Source: Deltaproteobacteria bacterium GWC2_55_46 (GTDB taxonomy: Bacteria > Desulfobacterota > GWC2-55-46). Taken from it: DNA of 64,000 nt. Shown here piece by piece: positions 44,857 to 53,582 of the stretch (positions within the stretch are counted from its first letter, which is position 1; every line of letters begins with the position of its first letter). The DNA lies in contig LVEI03000001.1 of NCBI GenBank assembly GCA_001595385.3, positions 62,001-126,000 on the forward strand. The letters run 5' to 3'. The notes beneath the pieces were generated by a model. The model did no database searches. It saw nothing but the letters and a program-made list of their open reading frames with translations, and was not told the origin of the DNA. The position numbers and the translations under genes are program-made.

Positions 44857-46758
44857 ATGGATATTCTTGACAAGAATATCGAAGCGATACGTAAGAATAA
44901 CATGGACCTGGCTCTGCGCCTTTCCGGCTATAACGGAGAACCGGTCCCGATAGAGCAGTCCAGGTCCGGGGCGCCGACATTTAAATACCAGGGCCGCCTC
45001 TTTCACAGCTCCTATGACCCGGTGAAGGAGGCTCTTTTGCAGGCCGACGAGATTCTCTCCAGAAAGCCCGGCTGGGTGCTCCTTTTCGGGTTTGGCTGCG
45101 GACACCTCGCTCAGGCGCTCCTGAAAAAAGGCAGGAAGAACATCATCGCCTACGAGCCATCTGCCGAGATACTCGCTGGTGCCGTTGCCGGATGCGACCT
45201 CGCACGGCTTTTAAGCGAAGTAGACGTCTACGATAATCTTCCGGAGTTTCTCGCCAGGGTAAGGTGCATAGACTGCTTTGAGGACATATTGTGCTACAGC
45301 ACAAACCCATATAAGGCTGCTTTCCCACGGGAGTTGCTTGATTTCATAAGCAAGGTCAACAACGCCCAGACGATGAACAAGGCAGGCGTTTGTACCGATA
45401 TAAGCTCCAGGGATAAATGGGTCGAGAACTACCTTGAAAATATGAAGTATTTCCCGGCTTGTCCGCCTGTGGATACGCTTAAAGGCGGCTTTCACGGCGT
45501 ACCGATGATAATAGCCGGGGCAGGCCCTTCGCTTAAAAAGAATGCGCACCTTCTGAAGGAAGCGAAAGGCAAGGCCGTGATCGTCGCGGCTATCACCGCC
45601 TATAAGCCGCTCCTGAAGTACGGCGTTGTCCCGGATTTCATCATAGCCTCGGAGAAGGTAGACCTCCCTGAGTACTTCGCATATGATGAGAACGACCTTG
45701 AGACAAGGCTCATACTCGGGGACGCCTCGCACCCGGATATGTTCACAAGGCAGGTCGGCGGGAAGTTCGTTTTTTTCAGCGCCTACTCTGCCCTGAGCCA
45801 GGAGCTTGCGCGCCATTGGGGCTCTCATTACTTTCCGTCGATCGGCGGAAGCGTTACGACCGCGGCCCTTGATATAGGCGTGATGTTCGGTTGCGACCCA
45901 GTCATCTTCGTGGGGCAGGACCTCTCCTTTGGCGAGGGGGCCACGCACGCGCCCGGAGGCGTTTACGTCAGCCAGGATATAAAGATAGACAGGGAAAAGG
46001 GAGAGGTCCTGATCGAAGAGGATTATGTGACCCTCAAGGAGAAGGCAAAGAGCAGGTTCAATCTCCTGTGGCTCAAGGGCCTTGATGGGAAGCCGGTGGC
46101 GAGCAAGTACGACTGGGTGACATTCCATCAATGGTTTGAGGACTATATGGCGCATATGAAGAAGATTGGAAACGCTACAAGGGTGCTTAACGCTACCGAA
46201 GGCGGCGCGTATATCGAAGGCATGGAGCACGTGACCCTCAGAGAAGCTCTTGAGAGGCATATAAGGGAAGATCTTCCGATAGAAAATATAATCCGGCAGG
46301 CCGTCGCTGGAAGGCAGGCCCCTGATATTAAAGCGGTCGCCGCGTCTCTGGAGTCCATGCAAAAGGGGCTAAAGGAAATGCGCGTTTCAGCCGATTCTAT
46401 AGTCAAGGAAGCGGAGCAGATAAGGAAGTCGGTCACCGGGGGGCAGGCAGGCCCGGATGCCATTAAAAGCGCGGATAGGATAAAAAGGCTCGAGGATAAG
46501 CTCTTCAAGGACGCGGAGAAGTCGACTTTTATATGGGAATCGCTCATGACGACCACTTACAAGCTCAAGGAATACCTTAGACGACGAGAGGGCGGGGAAA
46601 ACGAGGCGAGTGTCAGTAAGGAGATTGAGACCATCTCCGAGGCCTACAGGGATGTTTCAAGGATGTGCGGACGCTATGCACAGGTCCTCTGGGGCTCGGC
46701 AGAGGGGTTGAAGAAAGCTCAAGGCTCTTGTGGCCGGGCAAGCGTTGCCGCCTTATGA
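44857..46758 (+). CDS. maf: motility accessory factor Maf (flagellin nonulosonate transferase)
   Basis: Maf proteins (DUF115/6-hydroxymethylpterin pyrophosphokinase-like fold) transfer pseudaminic or legionaminic acid to flagellin. This 633-aa protein has an N-terminal domain (about 1-185), the core with Ile-Ile-Ala-Gly-Ala-Gly-Pro-Ser-Leu-Lys-Lys-Asn near 218-229 and Gly-Gly-Ser-Val-Thr-Thr-Ala-Ala, Val-Gly-Gln-Asp-Leu-Ser, and a helical C-terminal domain. It lies last among the pathway enzymes and shortly before fliC. Confidence 0.92.
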   Translation: MDILDKNIEAIRKNNMDLALRLSGYNGEPVPIEQSRSGAPTFKYQGRLFHSSYDPVKEALLQADEILSRKPGWVLLFGFGCGHLAQALLKKGRKNIIAYEPSAEILAGAVAGCDLARLLSEVDVYDNLPEFLARVRCIDCFEDILCYSTNPYKAAFPRELLDFISKVNNAQTMNKAGVCTDISSRDKWVENYLENMKYFPACPPVDTLKGGFHGVPMIIAGAGPSLKKNAHLLKEAKGKAVIVAAITAYKPLLKYGVVPDFIIASEKVDLPEYFAYDENDLETRLILGDASHPDMFTRQVGGKFVFFSAYSALSQELARHWGSHYFPSIGGSVTTAALDIGVMFGCDPVIFVGQDLSFGEGATHAPGGVYVSQDIKIDREKGEVLIEEDYVTLKEKAKSRFNLLWLKGLDGKPVASKYDWVTFHQWFEDYMAHMKKIGNATRVLNATEGGAYIEGMEHVTLREALERHIREDLPIENIIRQAVAGRQAPDIKAVAASLESMQKGLKEMRVSADSIVKEAEQIRKSVTGGQAGPDAIKSADRIKRLEDKLFKDAEKSTFIWESLMTTTYKLKEYLRRREGGENEASVSKEIETISEAYRDVSRMCGRYAQVLWGSAEGLKKAQGSCGRASVAAL

Positions 46759-46781
46759 TAAAAAACGATAGGAGTGAGGTA

Positions 46782-47384
46782 ATGACCCAAGTTTACCTGG
46801 ATGGCATAAGGCTGGATTTTGAGGATAAGGGCAATGATTCCACCATCGGCGAGCTTATCGACGCCGTGGAAAGGGACCTCACTGGCAACAGGAGGTTCGT
46901 AATGGAGCTGTGGGTCGACGGCGAAAGGCTCTCTGAATGGAGGGGGAGCAAGGTGCTCAAAAGGCCCATTTCGGGCTATGAGGACTTCAAGCTCAACACC
47001 GCCTCGATGGAAGAGGTCGCTCTCGAAGGGCTCGACCTTGTTCAGGAGTATATCAGGGTCACAAGGGATAACGTCCCTTTATGCGTCGGGGAATTGAGGG
47101 TAGGGGGCAGCACCAGGGCAGACTCTGCCTTCGCGTCCATCTTCGATGGGCTTGTAGAGATCTTGAGGACGATGGACGCCCTTGCCAGGGGCGGCGAGAA
47201 GTACAATATGGACCTCTTCATGGAGAATCCGGCCTCGTACTTCAATGCGATAATGAGGTGCCTTGAGGAGATGAAGCAGGCCAAAGAGAACGGCGACAGC
47301 GTCCTTCTGGCCGACCTCCTCGAATACGAACTCCAGCCCTTCCTGGAGGCCATGGAGGAGAGGATTTTTCACTTTAACGCGTAG
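46782..47384 (+). CDS. unrecognised protein between maf and fliC
   Basis: A 200-aa acidic soluble protein. Residues 1-60 look like a small alpha/beta domain (strand Val-Tyr-Leu-Asp-Gly-Ile-Arg-Leu-Asp, helix, strand with Leu-Trp-Val-Asp-Gly-Glu-Arg-Leu), perhaps of beta-grasp type; residues 75-200 are helical. I do not recognise the family. The start at 46782 follows GGAGTGAGG; longer in-frame versions run back into maf. It is the last gene before the fliC promoter, suggesting a role with Maf or flagellin. Confidence 0.75.
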   Translation: MTQVYLDGIRLDFEDKGNDSTIGELIDAVERDLTGNRRFVMELWVDGERLSEWRGSKVLKRPISGYEDFKLNTASMEEVALEGLDLVQEYIRVTRDNVPLCVGELRVGGSTRADSAFASIFDGLVEILRTMDALARGGEKYNMDLFMENPASYFNAIMRCLEEMKQAKENGDSVLLADLLEYELQPFLEAMEERIFHFNA

Positions 47385-47400
47385 AGGATCGATTTTGCCC

Positions 47401-47428
47401 TCAAGTCGTAGCTCTGGGGCGCCGATAA
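47401..47428 (+). promoter_or_regulatory. sigma-28 promoter of fliC
   Basis: TCAAGTCG-N12-GCCGATAA: the -10 is the exact sigma-28 consensus and the -35 is close. It leaves a leader of about 130 nt before fliC. Confidence 0.85.
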
Positions 47429-47435
47429 AGTAACA

Positions 47436-47562
47436 AAGGATTCAGACAAACAGGGCCGGAAGGGAGGAAGAACAGAGTTAAAGGCCGGGTGCTGATACCC
47501 TGGAAGCAAAAAACAAAAAACGGCAAGGATGCCGGATCAAAACACTAAGGAGGGTATTACAA
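47436..47562 (+). promoter_or_regulatory. fliC leader with CsrA-type binding sites
   Basis: The leader has eight GGA motifs (at 47438, 47458, 47463, 47466, 47502, 47527, 47534, 47549). The key one is in the loop of a hairpin, CGGCA-AGGA-TGCCG (47521-47534), whose core GCAAGGATGC matches the known CsrA consensus ACARGGAUGU. A second lies in the ribosome site AAGGAGGG (47547-47554). This two-site layout matches the B. subtilis hag leader controlled by CsrA and FliW; both regulators are encoded at 29850-30526. Confidence 0.7.
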
Positions 47563-48390
47563 ATGTCACTTACCATCAATACCAACGTATCGGCTCTTAT
47601 CGCTCAGCAGAACCTGGCTACTTCCAACGCACAGCTCAAGGTAAGCGTACAGAGGCTTTCTTCCGGTTACAGGGTCAACAGCGCAGCCGACGACGCCGCG
47701 GGCCTCGGCAGGGCCGACCAGCTGAGGAGCCAGTCCAGGATGATCCAGGCCTCCATCAGGAACATCAACGACGGCGTCAGCGCCATGGAAGTGAGCGACA
47801 AGGCCGCGGAGCAGATAACCAATATCGTGACCAGGATGGGTGAGCTCGCCGCTTCCGCCGCGCAGGGCACCCTGGATTCGACCAACAGGTCCTATTACTC
47901 CGATGAGTTCGACACGCTCATCAACGAGATAGACAGGATAGCCAACACCACGGAGTTCGGCGGCTACAAGCTCATAAACGGCAACGAGACGTCGATATCC
48001 ATGTATATCGGCTTCAAGACCTCGGCCGACGACAGGCTTACCGTCACTCTCGCGGCCCTTACCGCCGGTACGGCCCTGGGCCTGTCAGCCGGCCTTCTCG
48101 ACACCCAGGCTGGCGCCCTGAGCGCCATCAGCTCTGTAAGCACCGCGCTCAAGACCATAAATGACGCCCGCGCGGTATACGGCGCTTCGACCAACAGGCT
48201 TTCAGCCGCTCTTAGCAACCTCCAGGTGACCTACACCAACTACCAGGCCGCCGAGTCGAGGATCAGGGACGCTGACTTCGCCTTCGAGACCGCGCAGTAC
48301 ACCAGGAACCAGATAATGGTCCAGGCCGGCACATCGGTCCTTGCGCAGGCGAACTCGATACCGCAGAACGTGCTCTCGCTCCTCAGGTAA
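47563..48390 (+). CDS. fliC: flagellin FliC
   Basis: The filament subunit, 275 aa, near the small end of the family. The N-terminal D0/D1 (Ile-Asn-Thr-Asn-Val-Ser-Ala-Leu, Leu-Ser-Ser-Gly-Tyr-Arg-Val-Asn-Ser-Ala-Ala-Asp-Asp-Ala-Ala-Gly-Leu) and C-terminal Asn-Ser-Ile-Pro-Gln-Asn-Val-Leu-Ser-Leu-Leu are conserved. Only about 60 residues remain for the surface domain (about 140-200, Thr/Ser/Ala-rich), where Maf would attach sugar. Sigma-28 promoter and CsrA-type leader upstream. Confidence 0.97.
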   Translation: MSLTINTNVSALIAQQNLATSNAQLKVSVQRLSSGYRVNSAADDAAGLGRADQLRSQSRMIQASIRNINDGVSAMEVSDKAAEQITNIVTRMGELAASAAQGTLDSTNRSYYSDEFDTLINEIDRIANTTEFGGYKLINGNETSISMYIGFKTSADDRLTVTLAALTAGTALGLSAGLLDTQAGALSAISSVSTALKTINDARAVYGASTNRLSAALSNLQVTYTNYQAAESRIRDADFAFETAQYTRNQIMVQAGTSVLAQANSIPQNVLSLLR

Positions 48391-48424
48391 TAAGCGCACC
48401 ATTCAACAAGAGCCTCAAACGGGC

Positions 48425-48450
48425 GCTGGGAGGCCGCAGGGCCTCCCAGC
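48425..48450 (+). other. strong intercistronic hairpin between fliC and flaG
   Basis: GCTGGGAGGCC-GCAG-GGCCTCCCAGC is a perfect 11-bp stem. No T-run follows and the flaG ribosome site comes 11 nt later. It probably stabilises the fliC message or partly stops transcription, which would raise flagellin over cap proteins. Confidence 0.65.
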
Positions 48451-48469
48451 CCACCCATGAGGAGGTAGT

Positions 48470-48814
48470 ATGGGCATAGATATAAGCGCCATCAATTCGA
48501 TCCAGAACGAGTACGCCGAGCACCTTAAAAAGGCTCAGGTACGGACACCTGAGGCAGTACGCGAACAGGGGACATCCCCAAAAGACGGCCCTGCCGGAGA
48601 GTTGGAGGCCGCAGCAGCCGACGTCCAGATATTTTTAAAAAGGCTTAATGCGGAACTGAGGTTCGAGGTCGACGGCGAGCTAAACGAGGTGCTCGTCAAG
48701 ATTGTAGACCCTGAGACCAACGAGGTCATAAGGCAGATCCCGGCAGAGGAGCTTATTACGATAAGGAAGAGGATGAAGGAGCTTGTAGGCGTCCTCTACA
48801 GGAACAATACCTAA
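48470..48814 (+). CDS. flaG: flagellar protein FlaG
   Basis: A 114-aa FlaG-family protein with a variable N-terminus and a conserved C-terminal domain (about 50-110): Leu-Arg-Phe-Glu-Val-Asp-Gly-Glu-Leu-Asn-Glu and Val-Ile-Arg-Gln-Ile-Pro-Ala-Glu-Glu. FlaG affects filament length in other bacteria. It is placed between fliC and fliD, as is common. Confidence 0.92.
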   Translation: MGIDISAINSIQNEYAEHLKKAQVRTPEAVREQGTSPKDGPAGELEAAAADVQIFLKRLNAELRFEVDGELNEVLVKIVDPETNEVIRQIPAEELITIRKRMKELVGVLYRNNT

Positions 48815-48837
48815 AAAGGCCCGCAAGGGAGGCTTCC

Positions 48838-50178
48838 ATGAGCATCACCGCCACTTCAGGCGTAGTCAGCAATATAGATTATCAGTCGCTGATAACACAG
48901 CTCGTCAATGTCAGAAAATATTCCATTAACCAGCTTGAGTCGGAGAAGTCTGCGCTCAAGTCCGCCCAAACCGCGTATTCTAACCTCAGCACCAAGATAA
49001 AAAGCCTCATCACAGCCGCAGATGCCCTTAAGAGCGGCTCTGCCTTCAGTATCTTCAAAACAACTACAAGCGAAAGCTCGTATTTTACGGCTACCGCAGG
49101 CTCGACCTCGGCGGCTGGTTCGTACGAGGTGACCGTCAATAGCCTCGCAAAGGCTCACAGGATAGCCGCCGACGGTGTGGCAACAGACACCACCGTCATA
49201 GCCTCTGCCGCAGGTTCTTTCAGTTTCCAGGTCGGATCCGGCGATGTCCAGACCGTCTCAGTGGACTCGACCACCACCCTTGCCGGCCTCCGGGACTCCA
49301 TAAACGCCCTCGATGCAGGGGTCAGCGCCACTGTCGTGAACGAAGGCACAGGCGCCAATCCATACAGGCTGGTGCTCACGAGCGATACGACCGGCACTGG
49401 CGGCGCGGTCACCATCACACAGAACGATACAACCCTTGCCTTCTCGACGACCCTCCAGGCCGCGCAGAACGCCTCTGTCACGGTTGACGGCATCACCTTC
49501 ACAAGGAGCACGAACAGTGTCTCCGACATAATCACCGGCGTTTCGCTCGACCTCACCGTCGCCGACCCGCTTAAGACTATAACGCTTACCGTAAGCAGGG
49601 ACTCCGAGGAGATCGGGAAGAAGGTAAAAGCCATCGTCGACGCGTACAACGGTGTTGCAAGTTACGTAAAGGCTAACAACAGGTATGACAGCGAGACCAA
49701 GAAGGGAGGGCCCTTCTTCGGAGACGGCGTTGCCAGGAGCGTCTGGGAAGACCTGAGGAGGATAATGACCTCGGCCGTAAGCGGCCTGCCTGATAGCATG
49801 AACAGGCTGCAGCATGTAGGCGTCAAGACCGGTGATGACGGTCTCATGGCTTTTGATTCGTCTGCCTTTTCAACAGCCCTCTCCGGGAGCTACGATGACG
49901 TAGTGAAGATGTTCGTGAAGGGTGAGAGCATTTCCGGCTTCGGCGACCTCCTGTATGAGGCGGCAAGCGATATCGATGATTTTGTCGACGGCAGGATAAA
50001 GGGGCGCCAGAACGGCATTGACAAGAACATCAAGAGGCTGGATGATGATATAAGGGAAAAGGACGCTCAGCTTTTCATATATGAAGAGCAGCTTAGGAGC
50101 CAGTTCACCACGCTTGAGACCATGCTTGCCAGTTTGCAGTCGCAGAGCAACGCCTTGGTCAATTACTTCGGGGGTTAA
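48838..50178 (+). CDS. fliD: flagellar cap protein FliD (HAP2)
   Basis: FliD caps the filament and folds arriving flagellin. It has 446 aa: a conserved N-terminal coil (Ser-Gly-Val-Val-Ser-Asn-Ile-Asp-Tyr), a Ser/Thr-rich middle, and a C-terminal coiled coil ending in Gln-Ser-Asn-Ala-Leu. It precedes fliS, its usual neighbour. Confidence 0.95.
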   Translation: MSITATSGVVSNIDYQSLITQLVNVRKYSINQLESEKSALKSAQTAYSNLSTKIKSLITAADALKSGSAFSIFKTTTSESSYFTATAGSTSAAGSYEVTVNSLAKAHRIAADGVATDTTVIASAAGSFSFQVGSGDVQTVSVDSTTTLAGLRDSINALDAGVSATVVNEGTGANPYRLVLTSDTTGTGGAVTITQNDTTLAFSTTLQAAQNASVTVDGITFTRSTNSVSDIITGVSLDLTVADPLKTITLTVSRDSEEIGKKVKAIVDAYNGVASYVKANNRYDSETKKGGPFFGDGVARSVWEDLRRIMTSAVSGLPDSMNRLQHVGVKTGDDGLMAFDSSAFSTALSGSYDDVVKMFVKGESISGFGDLLYEAASDIDDFVDGRIKGRQNGIDKNIKRLDDDIREKDAQLFIYEEQLRSQFTTLETMLASLQSQSNALVNYFGG

Positions 50179-50181
50179 TTG

Positions 50182-50595
50182 ATGAACGGTGTATCCAGAT
50201 ACCGGAACGTCCAGGTCATGACCGCTGACAAGGTCACTCTGGTGATCATGCTTTATGATGGGATACTGCGCTTCAACAAGCTTGCGCAGAAGGCGGTTGC
50301 CGATGGCGATATCAAGGGCAGGGGGACGCACCTCAACAGGTCCCTTGAGATAATAGGCGAGCTGGCCAATTCCCTTAACAGGGAGGAGGGCGGCGAGATA
50401 GCCGGCAACCTCTCCAGGCTCTACGATTTTTGCGCCATGTGCCTTACAGAGGCCAACCTCAAAAACGACGCGAGCATGATCGAGGCGGCAAACAAGGTGA
50501 TAACCGAGCTTAAGGCCGGCTGGGAGGCGATCTCAGCGGATAGACATAAGCAGGAAAGCCCCTCTGCCGCAAGGAGCATCAGCTGTGGAGTATAG
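50182..50595 (+). CDS. fliS: flagellin chaperone FliS
   Basis: FliS keeps flagellin unfolded for export. It is a 137-aa four-helix protein with Tyr-Arg-Asn-Val-Gln-Val and Val-Ile-Met-Leu-Tyr-Asp-Gly-Ile-Leu-Arg-Phe near 22-32. The ATG at 50182 is preferred over TTG at 50179. It overlaps the next gene by 11 nt. FliS also binds FliW-type partners in some species. Confidence 0.94.
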   Translation: MNGVSRYRNVQVMTADKVTLVIMLYDGILRFNKLAQKAVADGDIKGRGTHLNRSLEIIGELANSLNREEGGEIAGNLSRLYDFCAMCLTEANLKNDASMIEAANKVITELKAGWEAISADRHKQESPSAARSISCGV

Positions 50596-50929
50596 CAGGG
50601 GCGAGTGCCTTGAAAAACTTAACAGGTTGCTTGAAATATCAACGCTACAGGTACGTTTTATAAAGGAAAACCGCTTGGAAGAGTTGTTGCTTTGTCAGGC
50701 GGAAAGGGACCTCCTTTTTTCATATCTTTCTCAAAACAGTCCTCACAGGGGTGACCCGGAGCTTAAGGCGTTGGCCGACAAGATCCGCGAAAACGACAAG
50801 CGTCTGCTCTCAGAGCTCTCAACAGTAATGGGCTCCACCTCCTCGAGGCTCGGACATTTGAAAACCGGGCGCAGCGCCATCAAGGCATACGGCCAGGGCC
50901 AGGGCCCTGAAAAACGAACCATCGGCTAA
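50585..50929 (+). CDS. fliT: FliT-like flagellar chaperone
   Basis: A 114-aa helical protein starting with GTG inside fliS. Size, helical pattern and position after fliD-fliS fit FliT, the chaperone for FliD. Family sequence identity is low, so the call depends mostly on context. Confidence 0.7.
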   Translation: MEYSRGECLEKLNRLLEISTLQVRFIKENRLEELLLCQAERDLLFSYLSQNSPHRGDPELKALADKIRENDKRLLSELSTVMGSTSSRLGHLKTGRSAIKAYGQGQGPEKRTIG

Positions 50930-51074
50930 CAAAAAAACAGGCCATCTCACGCCTGTATGTCTCCTCGGACCTCTCATAAACACATCTTATTTCGCCTCCC
51001 CGCCCTCTATGGCCAGAATCTTTCCAGCATGATGTTTTTTTTATAGTTTTTTTGTTAAAAAGAGTAAAAAAAGG

Positions 51075-51102
51075 TTAAGTTTGCATGCCCTTCTGTCGAT
51101 AT
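51075..51102 (+). promoter_or_regulatory. sigma-28 promoter of a small gene
   Basis: TTAAGTTT-N12-GTCGATAT is a good sigma-28 match with the same spacer as flgM and fliC. It overlaps the ATG at 51101, showing that the true start of the following gene lies downstream. Confidence 0.7.
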
Positions 51103-51136
51103 GAGATTGTCAGATGATCCAACAGGGGGTTTTTCT

Positions 51137-51325
51137 GTGGTCAAGATAGATAGCGCCATCGCCTCGCAGTCTTTACAGGGCTATGAGAAGCCTAAGGAGA
51201 AGGAAGCGGAAAGAGAGCTCCGCAGCGCTGACACAGTCAGCATCTCCGCTGAAGGCAAAAGGCGTCATATCCTCGGGCACGTGCTGGCTAATATCTCCGA
51301 GCCGGTCAAGAGGGATAAGAAATGA
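51137..51325 (+). CDS. small FlgM-like protein, function unknown
   Basis: A 62-aa protein if read from GTG at 51137, which follows GGGGG by 7 nt; an ATG at 51101 lies within the sigma-28 promoter. Its Ala-Asp-Thr-Val-Ser-Ile-Ser-x-x-x-Lys segment resembles the Asp-Ser-Val-Asp-Ile-Ser of FlgM, but the sigma-binding C-terminal helices are mostly missing. It may be a shortened FlgM paralogue or a small export substrate. Confidence 0.6.
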   Translation: MVKIDSAIASQSLQGYEKPKEKEAERELRSADTVSISAEGKRRHILGHVLANISEPVKRDKK

Positions 51326-51447
51326 GCATGCGCTGAGCGTTGCCGCATGCGCGCTTGCGCGGACGCGCCCAGGTCTCGCCTGAACGCGTCTTAAAAACTT
51401 TTGAGTCTTTCAAAATAACGGTCGTTTAAAAAAGACAGCTTGTAATT

Positions 51448-52047
51448 ATGGCTGACGAAAAATTCAAGATACTCATAACCGATGACGACCTCGACCTGAG
51501 GGAGCTACTTACTGAGGCCATAAGGAACTGGGGCTATGAGGTGTCGCTTGCCAGGGACGGCGAAGAGGCGCTTAAAAAGCTCAGGATGGACCACTTCCAC
51601 ATGGTCATCACAGACCTTATGATGCCGGGCATGGACGGGCTTGCCCTTCTCCAGCGCATAAGGGAGCTTGACAAGGACATACTCGTTATCATCATAACCG
51701 GCTACGCCACCATCGAGACCGCGGTAAAGGCCATAGAGAACGGCGCTCATGACTACATAGCCAAGCCGTTCAGGCTCGACGAGCTGATGGTAGTGATAAA
51801 GAACGCGTGCGAGAAGTTGAGGCTCATGATCCAGAACAGGGCCCTTCTGGAGGAGCTCAGGACCGCTTACGGCGAGATAGCCGTCCTCAAGAAGGCGCTC
51901 GGGACCGGCGACGCCATCGCGGCGGACGATCTCCAGGGCCACGACGTCGCAATTGACGCGGTGCAGCGCGAGGTAAACCCGTTGAGGCATCAGGAATATC
52001 TGAGGGAAGCCGACAGGTTCTCGAGGAAACCCTCACCCAAAACTTAG
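51448..52047 (+). CDS. receiver-domain response regulator without output domain
   Basis: A 199-aa protein: a receiver (1-120) with Asp12-Asp13-Asp14, phospho-acceptor Asp56 and Lys-Pro-Phe, then a coiled-coil stretch (about 125-150) and a charged tail with no recognised output. The receiver resembles those of NtrC/RpfG type. It directly precedes the HD-GYP gene, so they may form one signalling pathway. Confidence 0.88.
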   Translation: MADEKFKILITDDDLDLRELLTEAIRNWGYEVSLARDGEEALKKLRMDHFHMVITDLMMPGMDGLALLQRIRELDKDILVIIITGYATIETAVKAIENGAHDYIAKPFRLDELMVVIKNACEKLRLMIQNRALLEELRTAYGEIAVLKKALGTGDAIAADDLQGHDVAIDAVQREVNPLRHQEYLREADRFSRKPSPKT

Positions 52048-52060
52048 GAGAGGTCATACT

Positions 52061-53578
52061 TTGCAGGCGGCAACGGTTTTGCAGATAGAGCATATACGGA
52101 TAATGCTCGTGGATGACGACTCGAACGTCAGGGAAGTACTTGCCGAGATACTGACCAGGAGGGGATGGAAGGTCTCGGAATTCAGCGGGGCGGAGGACGC
52201 GATCAAAGCGCTGCGTCACGAACACTTCGATGTTGTGCTGACTGATATCAATATGCCAGGCATGAGCGGGATGGACTTCCTGCACCTCGCAAAGGAAGCC
52301 GCGCCGGATATCCCGGTGGTGATGGTCACAGGCTACCCGTCCATAGACCTCGCGGTCGAGGCGATAAAGTTCGGCGCGGTGGATTTCCTGCCCAAGCCTT
52401 TCAAGGCAGAGGAGCTGGAGATCATCGTAAGGAAGGCGGTCGGCAACTCGAGGCTCGGAAGCAGGCCCGGTGACAAGACCAGGGCCATAGGCACTTTGCC
52501 GGACCTCGCGAGAAAGAGGCTCGAGGAGAAGATAAAGGAGCTTTCGATACTTAACACCATAAGCGAGTCTTTGGACGATGTTGACGAGAAAGAGGATATC
52601 TTCAGGAAGACCATGGACATCGCCCAGATAATCTCCGACTCTGAAAAGGCCTTCGTGCTCGTGGCCGAGCAGGAAAACGGCGACCTTACAGTGAGGGGGG
52701 CTTCAGGGTACGACAATCCGATAACAGGCTACAGGTTCAGCCCCAAGACCGGGCCGTTCAGGGAGGTGTTGTCCAAGAAGTGCTACTCGTATATGATGGT
52801 TGACGGCGGGACGCTTGGTCCGCTCGTGCCTGGTACGGAGATGACCCCGGTCCTGCTGGCCCCGCTTATAATCAACAGGGAGGTCGTGGTCATACTCGGC
52901 CTTGCGGGAAGGTCCGGCGCCAAGGAGATAACCAACGACGCGCTTGCCCTTCTCCTTAACCTCACCGCCAAGGCGTCACTCAAGCTTGAGAACATAGCCC
53001 TCTCGGAGAACATATTCCAGAGCATCATAGGCGCGCTCAATTCGCTCCTGAACGCCCTTGACGCGAGGGACACCTATACGAAGGACCACTCCCAGAGGGT
53101 CACCCAGTACGCGGTCTCTATCGCGCGCTCCATGAACTGCCCTCAGGACGTAATCGACAGCATCAGCTTCGCGGGCCCGCTTCACGATATCGGGAAGATA
53201 GGCGTCCGCGACGATATACTCCTCAAGGGGGGGACCTTCACCATTGAGGAGAGGGAGATCATGAAGGGGCACGTAGTGAGGGGCGAGGAGATATTAAGGC
53301 CGCTGAATCTCCTTAACTCGGAGAAGTCTGTCGTGCTCTACCATCATGAAAGGTGGGACGGGGAAGGATACCCCAGGGGCCTTGCCGGATGCGAAATACC
53401 GCTTGTGGCCCGTATCTTCAGCGTGGCGGATACCTTCGACGCCATGACCTCTACCAGGCCCTACAGGCATGCGCTCGGCCTCGAAGTGGCCAGGGAAGAG
53501 ATAGTAAGGTGCCGTGGGACCCAGTTCGACCCCGATGTCGTGGACGCTTTCCTTGAAAGCGAAATACTGAAAGGGTAG
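52061..53578 (+). CDS. receiver-GAF-HD-GYP c-di-GMP phosphodiesterase
   Basis: A 505-aa protein that probably breaks down c-di-GMP. Domains: receiver (about 11-130, phospho-acceptor Asp62), short coiled coil, GAF-like domain (about 165-315), HD-GYP (about 330-500). The HD-GYP set is intact: His-Asp in Leu-His-Asp-Ile-Gly-Lys, His-His-Glu and Gly-Tyr-Pro. It starts with TTG after AGGAGAGG. The next gene encodes a PilZ protein. Confidence 0.92.
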   Translation: MQAATVLQIEHIRIMLVDDDSNVREVLAEILTRRGWKVSEFSGAEDAIKALRHEHFDVVLTDINMPGMSGMDFLHLAKEAAPDIPVVMVTGYPSIDLAVEAIKFGAVDFLPKPFKAEELEIIVRKAVGNSRLGSRPGDKTRAIGTLPDLARKRLEEKIKELSILNTISESLDDVDEKEDIFRKTMDIAQIISDSEKAFVLVAEQENGDLTVRGASGYDNPITGYRFSPKTGPFREVLSKKCYSYMMVDGGTLGPLVPGTEMTPVLLAPLIINREVVVILGLAGRSGAKEITNDALALLLNLTAKASLKLENIALSENIFQSIIGALNSLLNALDARDTYTKDHSQRVTQYAVSIARSMNCPQDVIDSISFAGPLHDIGKIGVRDDILLKGGTFTIEEREIMKGHVVRGEEILRPLNLLNSEKSVVLYHHERWDGEGYPRGLAGCEIPLVARIFSVADTFDAMTSTRPYRHALGLEVAREEIVRCRGTQFDPDVVDAFLESEILKG

Positions 53579-53582
53579 CCAG

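Noticed and set aside
50937-50956. ACAGGC/GCCTGT hairpin after fliT as a + strand terminator
   Set aside because: Only 6 bp, and the A-run is before rather than a T-run after it; it would suit minus-strand transcription, but no minus-strand gene is near.
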